Source of the DNA: Brachybacterium muris
GTDB taxonomy: Bacteria; Actinomycetota; Actinomycetes; Actinomycetales; Dermabacteraceae
Assembly (NCBI RefSeq): GCF_016907455.1
Contig: NZ_JAFBCB010000001.1
Span: 1,054,001-1,118,000 of the forward strand
Direction of reading: 5' to 3'
Length of the DNA stretch: 64,000 bases
Position numbers and translations under genes: made by a program. How positions within the stretch are numbered: position 1 is the first letter of the stretch; each line of letters starts with the position of its first letter. This document shows positions 42,713 to 55,113 of the stretch, piece after piece. The notes under the pieces were generated by a model. It saw nothing but the letters and a program-made list of their open reading frames with translations, was not told the origin of the DNA and did no database searches.

Positions 42713-44089
42713 TCAGTAGTTGGTCGCTGCCAGCAGTGACTCTCGGTTGGAGCGCAGCTTGGCGAGGAGAGTGGCCTCGAGCTGGACCACCTTCGGGTTG
42801 CCGCCGTCGGCCAGCAGGCGCTGACGCATCGAGGCGAGATCCGCGCTCTCCCGGATGAACTTCTTCATCAGCGGCTTGGCGCCCATCTGCGCAGCCCAGT
42901 TCTTGCCCTCGCGGCGTCCCCTCCAGGTGCCCAGCATGTCCACCTCCTCGTGGGTGAGCCAGCCCTGGTTGGCGTAGTCGCCCAGCCTCACCCGGGTCAG
43001 GCGTGCTTCGTCCCAGATCAGCACCACGATGAATATCAGCCACAGCAGCGAGATGAACGCCTTCGCGGCGTACATCGTGATCGTGATGCCCCAGCCGCCA
43101 CCCATGCTGGCGGCCAGGTTCCACGCGGCATGCAGGAACATGCCGGGCCAGGTGGCCACCAGGAACGACAGCAGCCCGAGAGTGGTTCCCCACTTGCGCA
43201 CCACGTAGCCCATGATCACGCCGGTGAGGCTGGTGTAGATGGCATGGCCGAAGATGTTCAGCACACCGCGCATCACGAACAGGATGACCACGCCGAAGGC
43301 GCCGGCACCCTCGAGGATGCGGGTGTAGTAGATGATGTTCTCGGTGAAGGCGAAGCCGCCGCCGATGAGGGCCCCATAGATCATGCCGTCCAGCGGCCCG
43401 TTGAAGTAGCGGCGGGCCAGCAGCACCAGGCCCAGGCCCTTGGTGGTCTCCTCCACCAGCGGGGCGCTGATCACGGGCGTGGCCCAGGCGTAGAGCGCCT
43501 CACCACCGAAGGCGTAGAAGATCTCCCCGTTGATCGAGTTGAGGATGAAGCTGAGGCCTGCAGCGATGGCGGCACCCCAGAAAATGGCGATGATCAGCAG
43601 CGGAATGGGCTGTGGGTCCCACCTGTCCGCCAGCAGGATGATCAGGAAGATGACCAGCAGCGAGACACCTGCGAGGAACGCGGTGGCGGGCCACCAGATC
43701 GGGCTGGAGCTCGAGTTCATCACGAAGCTGAGGAAGAACAGGCCCAGCACGATGATCGTCGCCATGCCCAAGGTGATCAGCGCCAACCAGGAAGCGATGG
43801 AGACGACCGGCACCTCCTTGGCGTGCTGGGCCACCTCCTGGACGCGCCGGGTCTGCGTGGCCCAGGCCGACTGCGGCTGCGCCTGGTCGGGTCGCTGGAT
43901 CTGTGCGGGGGCGTAGCGCGCGGCGGTAAGCCCGGAGGCGGGTCGCACCGAGGTGTCGTACGCCTTGGGGTTGCCGTAGTCGCGGTACTGTGGCTGGGAC
44001 GGGGAGCCTGCGGCGGAGGAGGGCGCGCCGGGGCGCGGTCGCCCGTTGGGCATGAACTGGCCCTGGGAAGGGGAGGGCGGCTGGGACAT
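42713..44089 (-). CDS. PrsW-family intramembrane protease
   Basis: A 458-residue membrane protein. The first 100 residues are a Pro/Gln/Ser-rich cytoplasmic region. Then come about eight transmembrane helices with the PrsW motifs: PLVEETTKGLG (EE pair), GFAFTENIIYY (Glu) and FGHAIYTSLTG (His), thought to bind the metal. The last 100 residues are a soluble cytoplasmic tail (LTHEEVDMLGTWRGRREG). B. subtilis PrsW cleaves an anti-sigma factor; here no sigma/anti-sigma pair is adjacent. A TAGCAT box at 44137-44132 (minus) could be its -10. Confidence 0.88.
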   Translation of the reverse strand: MSQPPSPSQGQFMPNGRPRPGAPSSAAGSPSQPQYRDYGNPKAYDTSVRPASGLTAARYAPAQIQRPDQAQPQSAWATQTRRVQEVAQHAKEVPVVSIASWLALITLGMATIIVLGLFFLSFVMNSSSSPIWWPATAFLAGVSLLVIFLIILLADRWDPQPIPLLIIAIFWGAAIAAGLSFILNSINGEIFYAFGGEALYAWATPVISAPLVEETTKGLGLVLLARRYFNGPLDGMIYGALIGGGFAFTENIIYYTRILEGAGAFGVVILFVMRGVLNIFGHAIYTSLTGVIMGYVVRKWGTTLGLLSFLVATWPGMFLHAAWNLAASMGGGWGITITMYAAKAFISLLWLIFIVVLIWDEARLTRVRLGDYANQGWLTHEEVDMLGTWRGRREGKNWAAQMGAKPLMKKFIRESADLASMRQRLLADGGNPKVVQLEATLLAKLRSNRESLLAATNY

Positions 44090-44268
44090 GGGTGCCTCGG
44101 TTCTCAGCTGAAAGACGGTGAATCGCCTGTGATGCTACAGGGGCGTGACCGTCACCACTGGGCGGGGCAGACTGCTGTGGAAGAGCTGTTGGTGAAGAGC
44201 TGCTGTGGACGAGAGGGATGCTGGGGTCGAGATCCCGGAATGTGACACAGCCGCGGCCGATCCCCAGG

Positions 44269-44289
44269 GTTGAGCGGAATAGGCTCAAC
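44269..44289. promoter_or_regulatory. HAIR-like operator (HspR) upstream of clpB
   Basis: GTTGAGC-GGAATAG-GCTCAAC is a perfect 7-7-7 inverted repeat. HspR boxes (HAIR) have consensus CTTGAGT-N7-ACTCAAG; the TTGAG-N9-CTCAA core and spacing are the same here. It lies 70 bp before the clpB start, as in other actinobacteria where HspR represses clpB. Confidence 0.8.
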
Positions 44290-44359
44290 TTCGGTGTCGT
44301 TGGGATGAGGGACGACAGATCAAGGACCGACCACCGACGACCACCCCGGAAGGAGCACC

Positions 44360-47020
<2,661 letters not shown>

Positions 47021-47031
47021 TACCCGGACGT

Positions 47032-47071
47032 GATCGGGCCGGCCGGCGCTATAGGCCGGCTGGTACCGATC
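47032..47071. terminator. terminator-like hairpin after clpB
   Basis: GATCGG-GCCGGCC pairs with GGCCGGC and CCGATC around GGCGCTATA, with 5 unpaired bases on one side. It touches the stop codon of the convergent WXG-like gene remnant, so it may serve both. Confidence 0.6.
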
Positions 47072-47539
47072 AGGCCGGCTGGTCCCAGGGCAACGGCAGG
47101 TACCGGTACCGCAGGTCCAGGAAGCGCTGGGCCGAGGTGGCCTCGTCGAACGCCGTGACGTGGGAGTCGATCGTCCCCGCCGCGCTGCGCAGCGATTCGC
47201 TGACGGCCGGTGGGGCGATCTGCTCCAGTGCATCCGCACCGGTCTCCAGGGTGCTGGAGGCGAAGCCGGCGAGGGGGCGGATCGGTGAGGCCGAGACCAG
47301 GTCGAACTGCGCCTCCGCGTGACGGAGCAGCCCCATCTCCGTCTCCCGCGCCGCACCCTTCAGATCGCCGTTGAGCAGGGCCTCACCCACCGCGCCGGTG
47401 GTGTGCATGGTGTTGGCGATCTGAGCATCAGCAGCACCGAGGATCTGGCCGGGCACGGAGTCCTCCCCGAACGCCATGCCCGAGGCCGCATGCATCGTCC
47501 TGAACGGAGCCAGCGCCCCGGTGTACGCGCCGTACCCGG
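47070..47539 (-). pseudogene. WXG100-like protein gene, 3' part (split by IS copy 2)
   Basis: Continuation of the gene starting at 50810. Removing the IS and one CCCGG copy joins GMAGAG to YGAYTGALAPFRTMHAAS in frame, giving 1155 bp (384 residues). This part is Ala-rich and helical (SAQFDL-type amphipathic stretches, GDLKGAARETEMGLLRHAEA) and ends LRYRYLPLPWDQPA. No signal peptide or catalytic motif is seen. An ATG at 47495 could start a 141-residue fragment, but nothing supports its translation. Confidence 0.75.
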
Positions 47540-47701
47540 TGAATATTCGCCTCGCTGGGGTCCGCTGATCGAGGGTTCGGGTGCCACGTCGCTGCCGTAG
47601 CGGTGGCGTCGTTCGGGACCACCAGTGGTGTCGTTGGGGCCGCTCTGTCTACGCTCCTTCCGCCGTGTGTATAGGGCACGCGGCGGAAGGAGCAATCTGG
47701 A

Positions 47702-49264
47702 ATGGTACGGAAGATCAGGGCGAAGCTGGTGCTCCAGCTGCGCGCAGAAGGTCTGTCGGGGCGAGCGATTTCGTCCTCGCAGGGCATGTCCCGCAAGTCC
47801 GTGAGGGCGGTGTTCGAGGCCGCTGACGCTGCAGGGATCGGGTGGGGCGATATCGCGGACGTCGCCGATGAGCAGGTGTATGCCCGGTTGTTCCCGGGCC
47901 GGGGCGAGCACGAGAGCGTGTTCGCACAGCCGGACTGGGAACAGGTCCATCGAGAGATGGCCAGGGTCGGCGTGACGCTGAAGCTGTTGCACGGCGAGTA
48001 CTTCGACGCGACCACGGCGGCTGGGGATCCGGCGATGGGGTATGACCGGTTTTGCCGCACCTACCAGCACCACGTCATGGTCACCGGTGCCGCTTCGAGA
48101 GTCGGTCACAAGGCCGGCCAGAGCGTGGAGGTCGACTGGTCCGGCCCCACGATGGAGCTGGCCGATCCGGTCACCGGCGAGGTCTCGAAGGTGTTCTTGT
48201 TCGTTGCCTGCCTGCCTTTTTCTCGTTACGCGTTCTGCTTCCCGGCGCTGGATATGCGCCAGGAGTCCTGGCTGCGAGCGCACGTAGCGATGTTCGAGGC
48301 GCTGGGCGGGACGGTCCCGAGGATCGTTCCGGACAACCTCAAGACCGGTGTGGTGAAGCACCCCCGCGAGGGCGAGATCGTCCTGAACGATGCGTATCGC
48401 GAGATGGCAGCGCATTACTCGGCGGCGGTGCTCCCGGGGAGGGTGCGGAAACCGAAAGACAAGGCGAGCGTGGAGAACACCGTCGCGCACGTCGCGACCT
48501 GGGTCATCGCCGGGCTGCGGGATCAGCGATTCACGTCCCTGCCCGAACTTGCAGCCGCCATCGGGCAGCGGATGGAGGCCTATAACGCGGAGCCGTTCCA
48601 GAAGCGGCCCGGATCCCGCGCCAGCGTGTTCGACGCGGAGGAGCGGCCGCTGCTGACGCCGCTGCCGGCGGTGCCCTACGAGATCTCGACATGGCACTAC
48701 GGACGACGAGTGGGCAGGAACGGGCACGTCACGTTCGCGCGGAACTTCTACTCCGCGCCGTTCGCGCACATCGGCGCGAAGGTCGATCTGCGCATCACGG
48801 CCCGGACGCTGGAGATCTATCAGGGCAGCCAGCGACTGACCAGTCACCTGCTGCTCCCGGAGACCGCGAGCAATGAGTACCGCACCAACGACGCGGACCT
48901 ACCTGCGGGCGAGCGTTTCCAGGCCTGGGACGCGCAGAGGGTGCGGGCGTGGGCAGATCGGGTCGGGCCGGCCACGGTGATCGTGATCCAGCGGATCTTC
49001 GAGTCCGTGCCGATCGTGGAACAGGGCCTGGATCCCGCGTTGGCGGTGCTACGGCTCTCTCGCCGCTTCTCCGTAGATCGGGTCGAGGCGGCCTGCGCAC
49101 TCGCGCTGACGGGACGGGTCCGTTCACCGCGCTATGCGCATCTGCACCCGATCTTGGCCACCGGGCAGGACAAGGTCGCCGCCCTGCGTCCACCCCGCGA
49201 GGAACCCGCGGAAGACGGCGGATACGTCCGTGGCGCCGACTACTACGCCGGAGGTGTCCGGTGA
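47702..49264 (+). CDS. istA: IS21-family transposase IstA (copy 2)
   Basis: 520 residues, same protein as copy 1, with DDE residues Asp145, Asp211 and Glu258 intact. The ribosome-site-masking hairpin is present at 47654-47692. Presumably functional. Confidence 0.96.
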   Translation: MVRKIRAKLVLQLRAEGLSGRAISSSQGMSRKSVRAVFEAADAAGIGWGDIADVADEQVYARLFPGRGEHESVFAQPDWEQVHREMARVGVTLKLLHGEYFDATTAAGDPAMGYDRFCRTYQHHVMVTGAASRVGHKAGQSVEVDWSGPTMELADPVTGEVSKVFLFVACLPFSRYAFCFPALDMRQESWLRAHVAMFEALGGTVPRIVPDNLKTGVVKHPREGEIVLNDAYREMAAHYSAAVLPGRVRKPKDKASVENTVAHVATWVIAGLRDQRFTSLPELAAAIGQRMEAYNAEPFQKRPGSRASVFDAEERPLLTPLPAVPYEISTWHYGRRVGRNGHVTFARNFYSAPFAHIGAKVDLRITARTLEIYQGSQRLTSHLLLPETASNEYRTNDADLPAGERFQAWDAQRVRAWADRVGPATVIVIQRIFESVPIVEQGLDPALAVLRLSRRFSVDRVEAACALALTGRVRSPRYAHLHPILATGQDKVAALRPPREEPAEDGGYVRGADYYAGGVR

Positions 49265-50007
49265 GCGTGATCGATAACGACACGAAGCGGAAGCTGCGCG
49301 AGATGGGCGCGACCGCGCTGCTGGACGCGATCGATGCCCAGGATGAGGCTCACGTGCTGGGGATGTCGTTCCAGGAACGGCTCCAGCTGATCGTGGACGA
49401 GGCGCATTCCATCTTCAATCATGGAAAGGTCGAGGGTCTGATCCGCCGGGCGGGGCTGCGTTATCCCGGAGCGGACCTGCGGCGGCTGGATCTGGTCGAG
49501 GAACGGGGACTGAACCGGAACGTGATCGCGCAACTGGCAACCTGCTCCTTCATCCAGCGGCAACAGAACGTGGTCTTCCAGGGCTTCACCGGCTCAGGGA
49601 AGTCCTACCTCGGCTGCGCGCTGGCGAAGCAGGCCTGCCAGCACCGGCTCCGAGCCCACTACATCCGAATGCCCGACCTCGAAGAGGCCTGGGCCCTGGC
49701 AAAGGACAAGCCGCAGGGCCAGACGAAGTTCCTGCGGAAGTACTCCACGTTCTCGCTGCTGGTGATCGACGAGTGGCTGCTGGACCATCCTGACGAGGGA
49801 ATGCGTTCGATGCTGCTGGAACTGCTCGAGCGCCGCTATGACACCGGCTCGACCGTGTTCTGCACCCAGTACCCGAAGAAGGACTGGCACGCCCGGCTCG
49901 GTGGAGCAGTCCACGCCGATGCGATCATGGACCGCATCGTGCACAACACAATCTGGATCGACACCGGCGACAGGAACATGCGAGAACACACCGCACTGCC
50001 CCAGTGA
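49261..50007 (+). CDS. istB: IS21-family helper ATPase IstB (copy 2)
   Basis: 248 residues, same as copy 1, with Walker A GFTGSGKS and the GTGA coupling to istA preserved. Confidence 0.95.
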   Translation: MSVIDNDTKRKLREMGATALLDAIDAQDEAHVLGMSFQERLQLIVDEAHSIFNHGKVEGLIRRAGLRYPGADLRRLDLVEERGLNRNVIAQLATCSFIQRQQNVVFQGFTGSGKSYLGCALAKQACQHRLRAHYIRMPDLEEAWALAKDKPQGQTKFLRKYSTFSLLVIDEWLLDHPDEGMRSMLLELLERRYDTGSTVFCTQYPKKDWHARLGGAVHADAIMDRIVHNTIWIDTGDRNMREHTALPQ

Positions 50008-50120
50008 CCCGATGCCGGCGGGAGCCAGTGGTCCCCACCGCGGCGGCTACTGGCCCCCGTCGGCACGATCGGCGGTCCCCAAGAGCAAGATTCGGTGGCT
50101 CCCACGACTACGAATACTCA

Positions 50121-50810
50121 CCCGGCACCGGCCATTCCTCGTTCGACACCGTCGATGCCGCGGCCGATCACCTCATGGACGCCCATCAGCATCTGCGCCT
50201 GCTTGAGCCCCGGGACTTGCCGGGCGCCGGCGGTGCGCACCGCTTCACCGTCCGCCGTGATGGTGATGTCCGGTGCGGTGCTCCCGGTGGGCTGCAGCAC
50301 CGGTGGCATCGGTGGCGGGGAGCTGGGGGAGCCGATCGGTCGGTGCATACCCGGATCCCACCAGGGGGAGCCGAACTCCCATTCCTTCGTCTTCTCCCGT
50401 AGCCGATCGAACAGCCCGATCGGATCAGGATGGATCATCGGCCCGAAGGGATTGCTCACCGCGGGACCGAACAACGGCCCAGGGGAGAGTGGAGCCCCCG
50501 GGCGCGGCACCGGGCCGGGTCCACCGGCCGACCTCGTGCCGCCGTCCGGGGCGCTGGCCTCCTCCTGCTCCTCGGCCTCGGCGCGGACCTGTTCCAGGTA
50601 CCGGCCCAGCAGCCTGCCCGCCTCGTAGCCCGCGGTCAGCAGTGAGGCGAGGTCGGCTTGGAAGCGCTGGGCGTCCGGCCCGAACCAGGGCAGTGTCGGT
50701 CCCGCCGCGGCGAGATCGTCGAGCAGAGTGGTGAAGGCGGCGGTGTGCCCGGTGGCCAGATCCGCCCATCCCTCCATGTCATCGGTGGTGCATCCCCAGA
50801 ATGTGTTCAT
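50121..50810 (-). pseudogene. WXG100-like protein gene, 5' part (split by IS copy 2)
   Basis: The first 230 residues of an interrupted 384-residue protein. It begins MNTFWGCTTDDMEGWADLAT, a helix, then GPTLPWFGPDAQRFQADLAS, the W-x-G turn and second helix of WXG100/ESX-type proteins, up to about residue 90. A long Pro/Gly/Ser-rich linker follows. Such proteins are usually exported by type VII secretion, with a C-terminal effector or scaffold; none can be named here. The ATG at 50810 has TAGGTT 6 nt upstream. No esx or ecc gene is in the window. Confidence 0.78.
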
Positions 50811-50816
50811 GCCGTG

Positions 50817-50822
50817 AACCTA
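50817..50822 (-). promoter_or_regulatory. -10 box of the WXG100-like gene
   Basis: TAGGTT on minus, ending 6 nt before the ATG at 50810; leaderless transcript predicted. It directly follows the leuS terminator stem. Confidence 0.5.
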
Positions 50823-50830
50823 GGACGCAG

Positions 50831-50865
50831 CACAGCCCCGACACCGTGATGGGGCCGGGGCTGTG
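50831..50865 (-). terminator. leuS terminator
   Basis: CACAGCCCCG and CGGGGCTGTG form a 10-bp perfect stem around 15 nt, about 60 bp after the leuS stop. No U-tract. It separates leuS from the WXG-like gene transcribed in the same direction. Confidence 0.65.
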
Positions 50866-50924
50866 GACAACGGGGGGTTGGGGAGGAACTTCGGCGGAGG
50901 GTCTGCTCGACCACCGCCGGGGCC

Positions 50925-53894
50925 TCACACCACGATGTTGACCACCTTCGGTGCGCGCACGATCACCTTGCGCACCGTCTGCCCGTCGATCAGCTGCTGC
51001 ACGCGCGGCTCGGCCATCACCAGGGCCTCCAGGTCCGCCTCGGAGATCTCCGGGTCCACCTCCACCTTGTGGCGCACCTTGCCCTTGATCTGGACCACGC
51101 AGGTGACGGCGTCCGCCTTCACCAGCTGCGGATCGGCCACCGGGTAGGACTCCCGGGCCAGGGACTGCTCGTGCCCCAGCCTCGACCACAGCTCCTCGGC
51201 GATGTGCGGCGCGAAGGGCGCCACCATCAGCACCAGCGGCTCCAGGGCCTCACGGGGCGAGGACCCGGTGCCGGCCAAGGCCTTGGTCAGGTGGTTCACC
51301 AGTTCGATCAGCTTGGAGATGGCGGTGTTGAACTGCATCTCGGCCATGTCGCGGGTGACCCCGTCGATGGTGCGGTGCACAGCCTGCTTGGTGGGCAGCG
51401 GCGCCTCGTCCTCGGAGACCAGCAGCGCGCCGGTCTCCTCGTCGACCACCAGTCGCCACAGGCGCTGCAGGAACCGCTGGGATCCCACCACCGCGCGGGT
51501 CTCCCAGGGGCGCGACAGGTCCAGCGGACCCATCGACATCTCGTACACACGCAGGGTGTCCGCCCCGTACTCGGCATACATGTCGTCCGGGGCCACCGAG
51601 TTCTTCAGCGACTTGCCCATCTTCCCGTACTCCTGGGTGACGGGCTCACCGTGGTAGGTGAAGGTGCCGTCGGCCTCCGCCACGACCTCCTCCGCCGGGA
51701 CGTACACGCCGCGCGCGTCCGTGTAGGCGTAGGCCTGGATGTATCCCTGGTTGAACAGGCGGTGGAACGGCTCCTGGCTGGAGACGTCGCCGCGGTCGAA
51801 CAGCACCTTGTGCCAGAACCGGGCGTACAGCAGGTGCAGCACTGCGTGCTCCACACCGCCCACGTACAGGTCCACGCCGCCCACGCCGCCCGGAGTGCGC
51901 GGGCCCAGCCAGTACTGCTCGTTGACCGGGTCCACCAGCTGCTCGGTGTCGGTGGGATCGATGTAGCGCAGCTCGTACCAGCTGGAGCCGGCCCAGTTGG
52001 GCATGGTGTTGGTCTCGCGGCGGTAGCGGCGCGGCCCCTCACCCAGGTCCAGCTCCACCTCCACCCAGTCCTCGGCCCGCGACAGCGGGGTCTGCGGCTC
52101 GGTGTCGGCATCGAGGGGATCGAAGGTGCGCGGGGAGAAGTCGGTGACCTCCGGCAGCTCGATCGGCAGCATCTGCGTGGGCAGGGCGATCGGCACCTCC
52201 GGCTGTTCCACGTCGTACACGATCGGGAACGGCTCGCCCCAGTAGCGCTGACGGGAGAACAGCCAGTCCCGCAGCCGGTACGTGGTGCGGGCGGTGCCGA
52301 AGCCCTTCTCGGTCACGTACTCGGTGGCGCGGGTCTTCGCCTCGTCCTTGTCCATGCCGTTGAGGTCCAGCTCGGCGTTGGCGGAGTTGATCTTCACCCC
52401 GTCGCCGGTCCAGGCGCCGCCGGGGAAGTCCTCGGGCGGCTGCACGGTGCGGATCACGGGCAGCTCGTAGGCGGTGGCGAAGTCGAAGTCGCGCTCGTCC
52501 TCCGCGGGGACCGCCATGATCGCGCCGGTGCCGTAACCCATCAGCACGTAGTCGGCGGTGAACACCGGCAGCTCCCGGCCGTCCATCGGGTTGATCGCGG
52601 TCAGGCCGGTGAACACACCGGTCTTGGCGCGGTCCTCCCCGGTGCGCTCCTCCTCACCGGTGGCAGCGGCCCGCGCCTGGTAGGCGGCGACCGCTTCGCG
52701 CGGCGAGGCGGCACCGTCGGTCCAGCTGGCCGGCACGTCCGACGGCCAGTCGGCGGGCAGGGCGTCCACGTCCGCCAGCAGCGGGTGCTCCGGGGAGAGC
52801 ACGCAGAAGGTGGCGCCGAACAGGGTGTCGGCGCGAGTGGTGAACACCTCGAAGGTGGGGGAGGCGCCTTCGACCGGATCGGGGGTGCCGTTCGGATCGG
52901 GGGTGCCGGCCAGCCCCTGCACGGGGAAGGCGATCTGCGCGCCGTGGCTGCGGCCGATCCAGTTGCGCTGCATGGAGCGCACCGACTCCGGCCAGTCCAT
53001 CCGGTCCAGGTCGTCGATCAGACGGTCCGCGTAGGCGGTGATGCGCATGTTCCACTGGCGCAGGCGGCGCTTGAACACCGGGAAGTTGCCGCGCTCCGAG
53101 CGGCCCTCGGCGGTGACCTCCTCGTTGGCCAGCACGGTGCCCAGTCCCGGGCACCAGTTCACCGAGGTGTCGGAGACATAGGCCAGGCGGAACGCGCCCA
53201 CCAGCTCCTCCAGCTCCGCGTCGTCGGCTGCGCGCACCTCGTCCGCGGAGCGCCCGGCCCAACCCGCAGGCAGCTCGATGTTCAGCCGATCGGCCAGCGC
53301 GATCGGGTCGATGGCGCCGGAGTGCAGGCCATCCCGCAGCTCGGAGACAGGGCGAGCACGGCCCACGATCCCGTCGGCGTTCTCGGCGTCCGGGTCGTAC
53401 CAGGAGTCGAAGATCCGCAGGAAGATCCACTGCGTCCACTTCATGAACTCCGGGTCCGTGGTGGCGAAGGAGCGGCGCGGGTCATGGGACAGGCCCAGGC
53501 GGTGCAGCTGCCGGCCCATGGTCGCCACGTTCTCCTCGGTGGTGATCCGGGGGTGCGTGCCGGTGGCGATGGCGTACTGCTCCGCGGGCAGGCCGAAGGC
53601 GTCGTACCCCATCGTGTACAGCACGTTCCTGCCCAGCATGCGGTGGTGGCGGGCCACCACGTCGGTGGCGATGTACCCCAGGGGGTGCCCCACGTGCAGT
53701 CCCTTGCCCGAGGGGTAGGGGAACATGTCCATGATGAAGGTCTTCTCCGGCAGATCCGCCGGCGGGGTGCCGTCCGAGAGCGGGCCGGTGGGGTTCACGG
53801 CGGCGAAGGTGCCCTCCGCGTCCCAGCGCTGCTGCCAGTGCTGCTCGATGCTGTCCGCCATGGCGGCGGTGTAGCGGTGCGGTGCCTCGGTCAT
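50925..53894 (-). CDS. leuS: leucine--tRNA ligase
   Basis: A 989-residue class I synthetase charging tRNA-Leu. The HIGH motif is [17 protein letters not shown], the CP1 editing domain lies in the middle ([17 protein letters not shown] and the [15 protein letters not shown] region with the conserved editing Asp), and KMSKS is present as [12 protein letters not shown], a form common in actinobacteria. It ends with an anticodon-binding and C-terminal domain ([11 protein letters not shown]). The start at 53894 (MTEAPHRY) follows GAAGGACG; the longer frame passes through the leader and terminator and is rejected. A leader-peptide attenuator lies upstream. Confidence 0.97.
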   Translation of the reverse strand: MTEAPHRYTAAMADSIEQHWQQRWDAEGTFAAVNPTGPLSDGTPPADLPEKTFIMDMFPYPSGKGLHVGHPLGYIATDVVARHHRMLGRNVLYTMGYDAFGLPAEQYAIATGTHPRITTEENVATMGRQLHRLGLSHDPRRSFATTDPEFMKWTQWIFLRIFDSWYDPDAENADGIVGRARPVSELRDGLHSGAIDPIALADRLNIELPAGWAGRSADEVRAADDAELEELVGAFRLAYVSDTSVNWCPGLGTVLANEEVTAEGRSERGNFPVFKRRLRQWNMRITAYADRLIDDLDRMDWPESVRSMQRNWIGRSHGAQIAFPVQGLAGTPDPNGTPDPVEGASPTFEVFTTRADTLFGATFCVLSPEHPLLADVDALPADWPSDVPASWTDGAASPREAVAAYQARAAATGEEERTGEDRAKTGVFTGLTAINPMDGRELPVFTADYVLMGYGTGAIMAVPAEDERDFDFATAYELPVIRTVQPPEDFPGGAWTGDGVKINSANAELDLNGMDKDEAKTRATEYVTEKGFGTARTTYRLRDWLFSRQRYWGEPFPIVYDVEQPEVPIALPTQMLPIELPEVTDFSPRTFDPLDADTEPQTPLSRAEDWVEVELDLGEGPRRYRRETNTMPNWAGSSWYELRYIDPTDTEQLVDPVNEQYWLGPRTPGGVGGVDLYVGGVEHAVLHLLYARFWHKVLFDRGDVSSQEPFHRLFNQGYIQAYAYTDARGVYVPAEEVVAEADGTFTYHGEPVTQEYGKMGKSLKNSVAPDDMYAEYGADTLRVYEMSMGPLDLSRPWETRAVVGSQRFLQRLWRLVVDEETGALLVSEDEAPLPTKQAVHRTIDGVTRDMAEMQFNTAISKLIELVNHLTKALAGTGSSPREALEPLVLMVAPFAPHIAEELWSRLGHEQSLARESYPVADPQLVKADAVTCVVQIKGKVRHKVEVDPEISEADLEALVMAEPRVQQLIDGQTVRKVIVRAPKVVNIVV

Positions 53895-53953
53895 GGTGAT
53901 GCGTCCGTCCTTCAGCAAGTGGTCGACTCCTCCACCGGGATGCTCCCGGCATG

Positions 53954-54020
53954 AAAAAACCCCCGCACAGGCGAGGGGAGCCGCGTCGATGCCCGGGGAC
54001 CGGGCTCTGCTCGACGCGGC
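53954..54020 (-). promoter_or_regulatory. leuS transcription attenuator (terminator and competing hairpins)
   Basis: Reading minus, GCCGCGTCGA and TCGACGCGGC (54020-54011 and 53989-53980) form a 10-bp stem with an inner GCCCGG/CCGGGC stem. The terminator CCCTCGC-CTGT-GCGGGGG is followed by six U. An antiterminator pairs CGAG-CA-GAGCC (54013-54003) with GGCTC-CC-CTCG (53982-53972). It uses bases of both the first stem and the terminator's 5' arm, so it excludes them. Confidence 0.8.
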
Positions 54021-54046
54021 TACGGAAGGAGCAGCCGGATGTCCAT
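54020..54046 (-). CDS. leuS leader peptide MDIRLLLP
   Basis: Nine codons on minus: ATG GAC ATC CGG CTG CTC CTT CCG, then TAG. Three consecutive Leu codons, one of them CTT, which is rare in such GC-rich genes. A TACACT -10 box ends 6 nt before the ATG, so the leader peptide is the very 5' end of the leuS mRNA and is translated without a Shine-Dalgarno. The first attenuator stem starts at the stop codon. A ribosome stalled at the Leu codons for lack of charged tRNA-Leu would cover that stem's 5' arm and favour the antiterminator; a ribosome that finishes would let the terminator form. Confidence 0.75.
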   Translation of the reverse strand: MDIRLLLP

Positions 54047-54052
54047 GCGCCC

Positions 54053-54058
54053 AGTGTA
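54053..54058 (-). promoter_or_regulatory. -10 box of the leuS leader transcript
   Basis: TACACT on minus, 6 nt before the leader-peptide ATG at 54046. Confidence 0.55.
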
Positions 54059-54145
54059 CGCGCGGATGCGGGCGGGCCGCCGACCGGCCCGCCCGCGGGC
54101 ACTCAGCCGATCGCGTTGGCGCTGGAGCCGGCAGCGGGCGCGGGT

Positions 54146-55072
54146 TCACGCGCCCAGCACACCTGCCAAGACCAGCAGCACCACCACGGTGCCGATCGTG
54201 GTCACCAGCACCGTGTCACGCGCCAGGTTCTCGGAGGCCTCGTAGCGGGCGGCGGCCACGTACACGTTCTGCGCGGTGGGCAGTGCGGCCATCACCACCA
54301 CCGCGTACAGATCCTGCCCCCGCAGGCCCAGCGCGGCGCCGATCCCCAGGGCGATCAGCGGCATCACCACGAGCTTGGTCGCCGAGGACACCGCGATCAG
54401 GCCCCGGTAGCCGTCGTCCCGGGCGAAGGGCCGAGAGCCGTACAGCGACAGCCCGTAGGCCAGCAGCATCGCCGGGATCGCCATGTCGGCCAGGGAGCGC
54501 ACCGGCTCGAGCATCACCTCGGGGATCCGCACCCCAGCCGCCGACAGCACCAGACCCACCGCCGAGGCGATGATCGTGGGGTTGGCCAGGATGCTGCGGG
54601 CCACGCCCGCCGGGCCGGGACTGCGCTCCTGCGTCAGCGCGTGCAGCACGAACAGGTACAGCGGGGTGTACACCGCCTGCTGGAACAGGATCACCGGGAT
54701 CGCATGGGAGATGTCCCCCAGCACGTAGGCGGCGATGGGGAACCCCATGTTCGCGCCGTTGACCACGGAGCCGCTGATCGCCGCGACCACCAGGTCCACG
54801 CCGCGGCGTGATGTCGCCACCCGCAGCACCCCCAGCAGCAGCCCACCAGTGAGCAGGCCGGCGAGCGCGGCCACCAGCATCGGGGTGGACAGCACCTCGC
54901 CCGGTTCGGACTGCAGCAGCCCCACCAGGACCAGGGCCGGTGAGGCGAGGAAGAACGTGGTGCGGTTCAGCACATAGCGGGCATGAGGGCCCAGCACTCC
55001 GGTGCGGGCGGTGAGCCAGCCCACCCCGATCAGGGCCCAGACGATGAAGAAGCCGCTGAGGACCCCGGACAT
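54146..55072 (-). CDS. AEC-family transporter (auxin efflux carrier-like)
   Basis: A 308-residue membrane protein with about ten transmembrane segments in two five-helix halves. [20 protein letters not shown] at the start and the N-terminal [19 protein letters not shown] match the AEC/BASS-like carriers. [20 protein letters not shown] and [20 protein letters not shown] are the unwound crossing helices. Bacterial members export or import malate, amino acids or other small carboxylates; the substrate is not predictable. Its stop is about 90 bp before the leuS leader promoter. Confidence 0.9.
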   Translation of the reverse strand: MSGVLSGFFIVWALIGVGWLTARTGVLGPHARYVLNRTTFFLASPALVLVGLLQSEPGEVLSTPMLVAALAGLLTGGLLLGVLRVATSRRGVDLVVAAISGSVVNGANMGFPIAAYVLGDISHAIPVILFQQAVYTPLYLFVLHALTQERSPGPAGVARSILANPTIIASAVGLVLSAAGVRIPEVMLEPVRSLADMAIPAMLLAYGLSLYGSRPFARDDGYRGLIAVSSATKLVVMPLIALGIGAALGLRGQDLYAVVVMAALPTAQNVYVAAARYEASENLARDTVLVTTIGTVVVLLVLAGVLGA

Positions 55073-55113
55073 CGTTCAGTCGCCCTGGGGGAGATAGCCC
55101 ACAGTGGTGGGGG

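Larger units (their letters stand above)
47540..50120 (+). mobile_element. IS21-family insertion sequence, full copy 2
   Basis: Same 2581-bp element as at 17034, again TGAATATTCG to CGAATACTCA. The 5-bp duplication CCCGG is at 47535-47539 and 50121-50125. It sits in the WXG-like gene, antisense to it. Confidence 0.95.

Noticed and set aside
53894-54050. T-box riboswitch before leuS
   Set aside because: No T-box consensus or specifier stem-loop is visible, while a Leu-codon leader peptide with competing hairpins explains the region.
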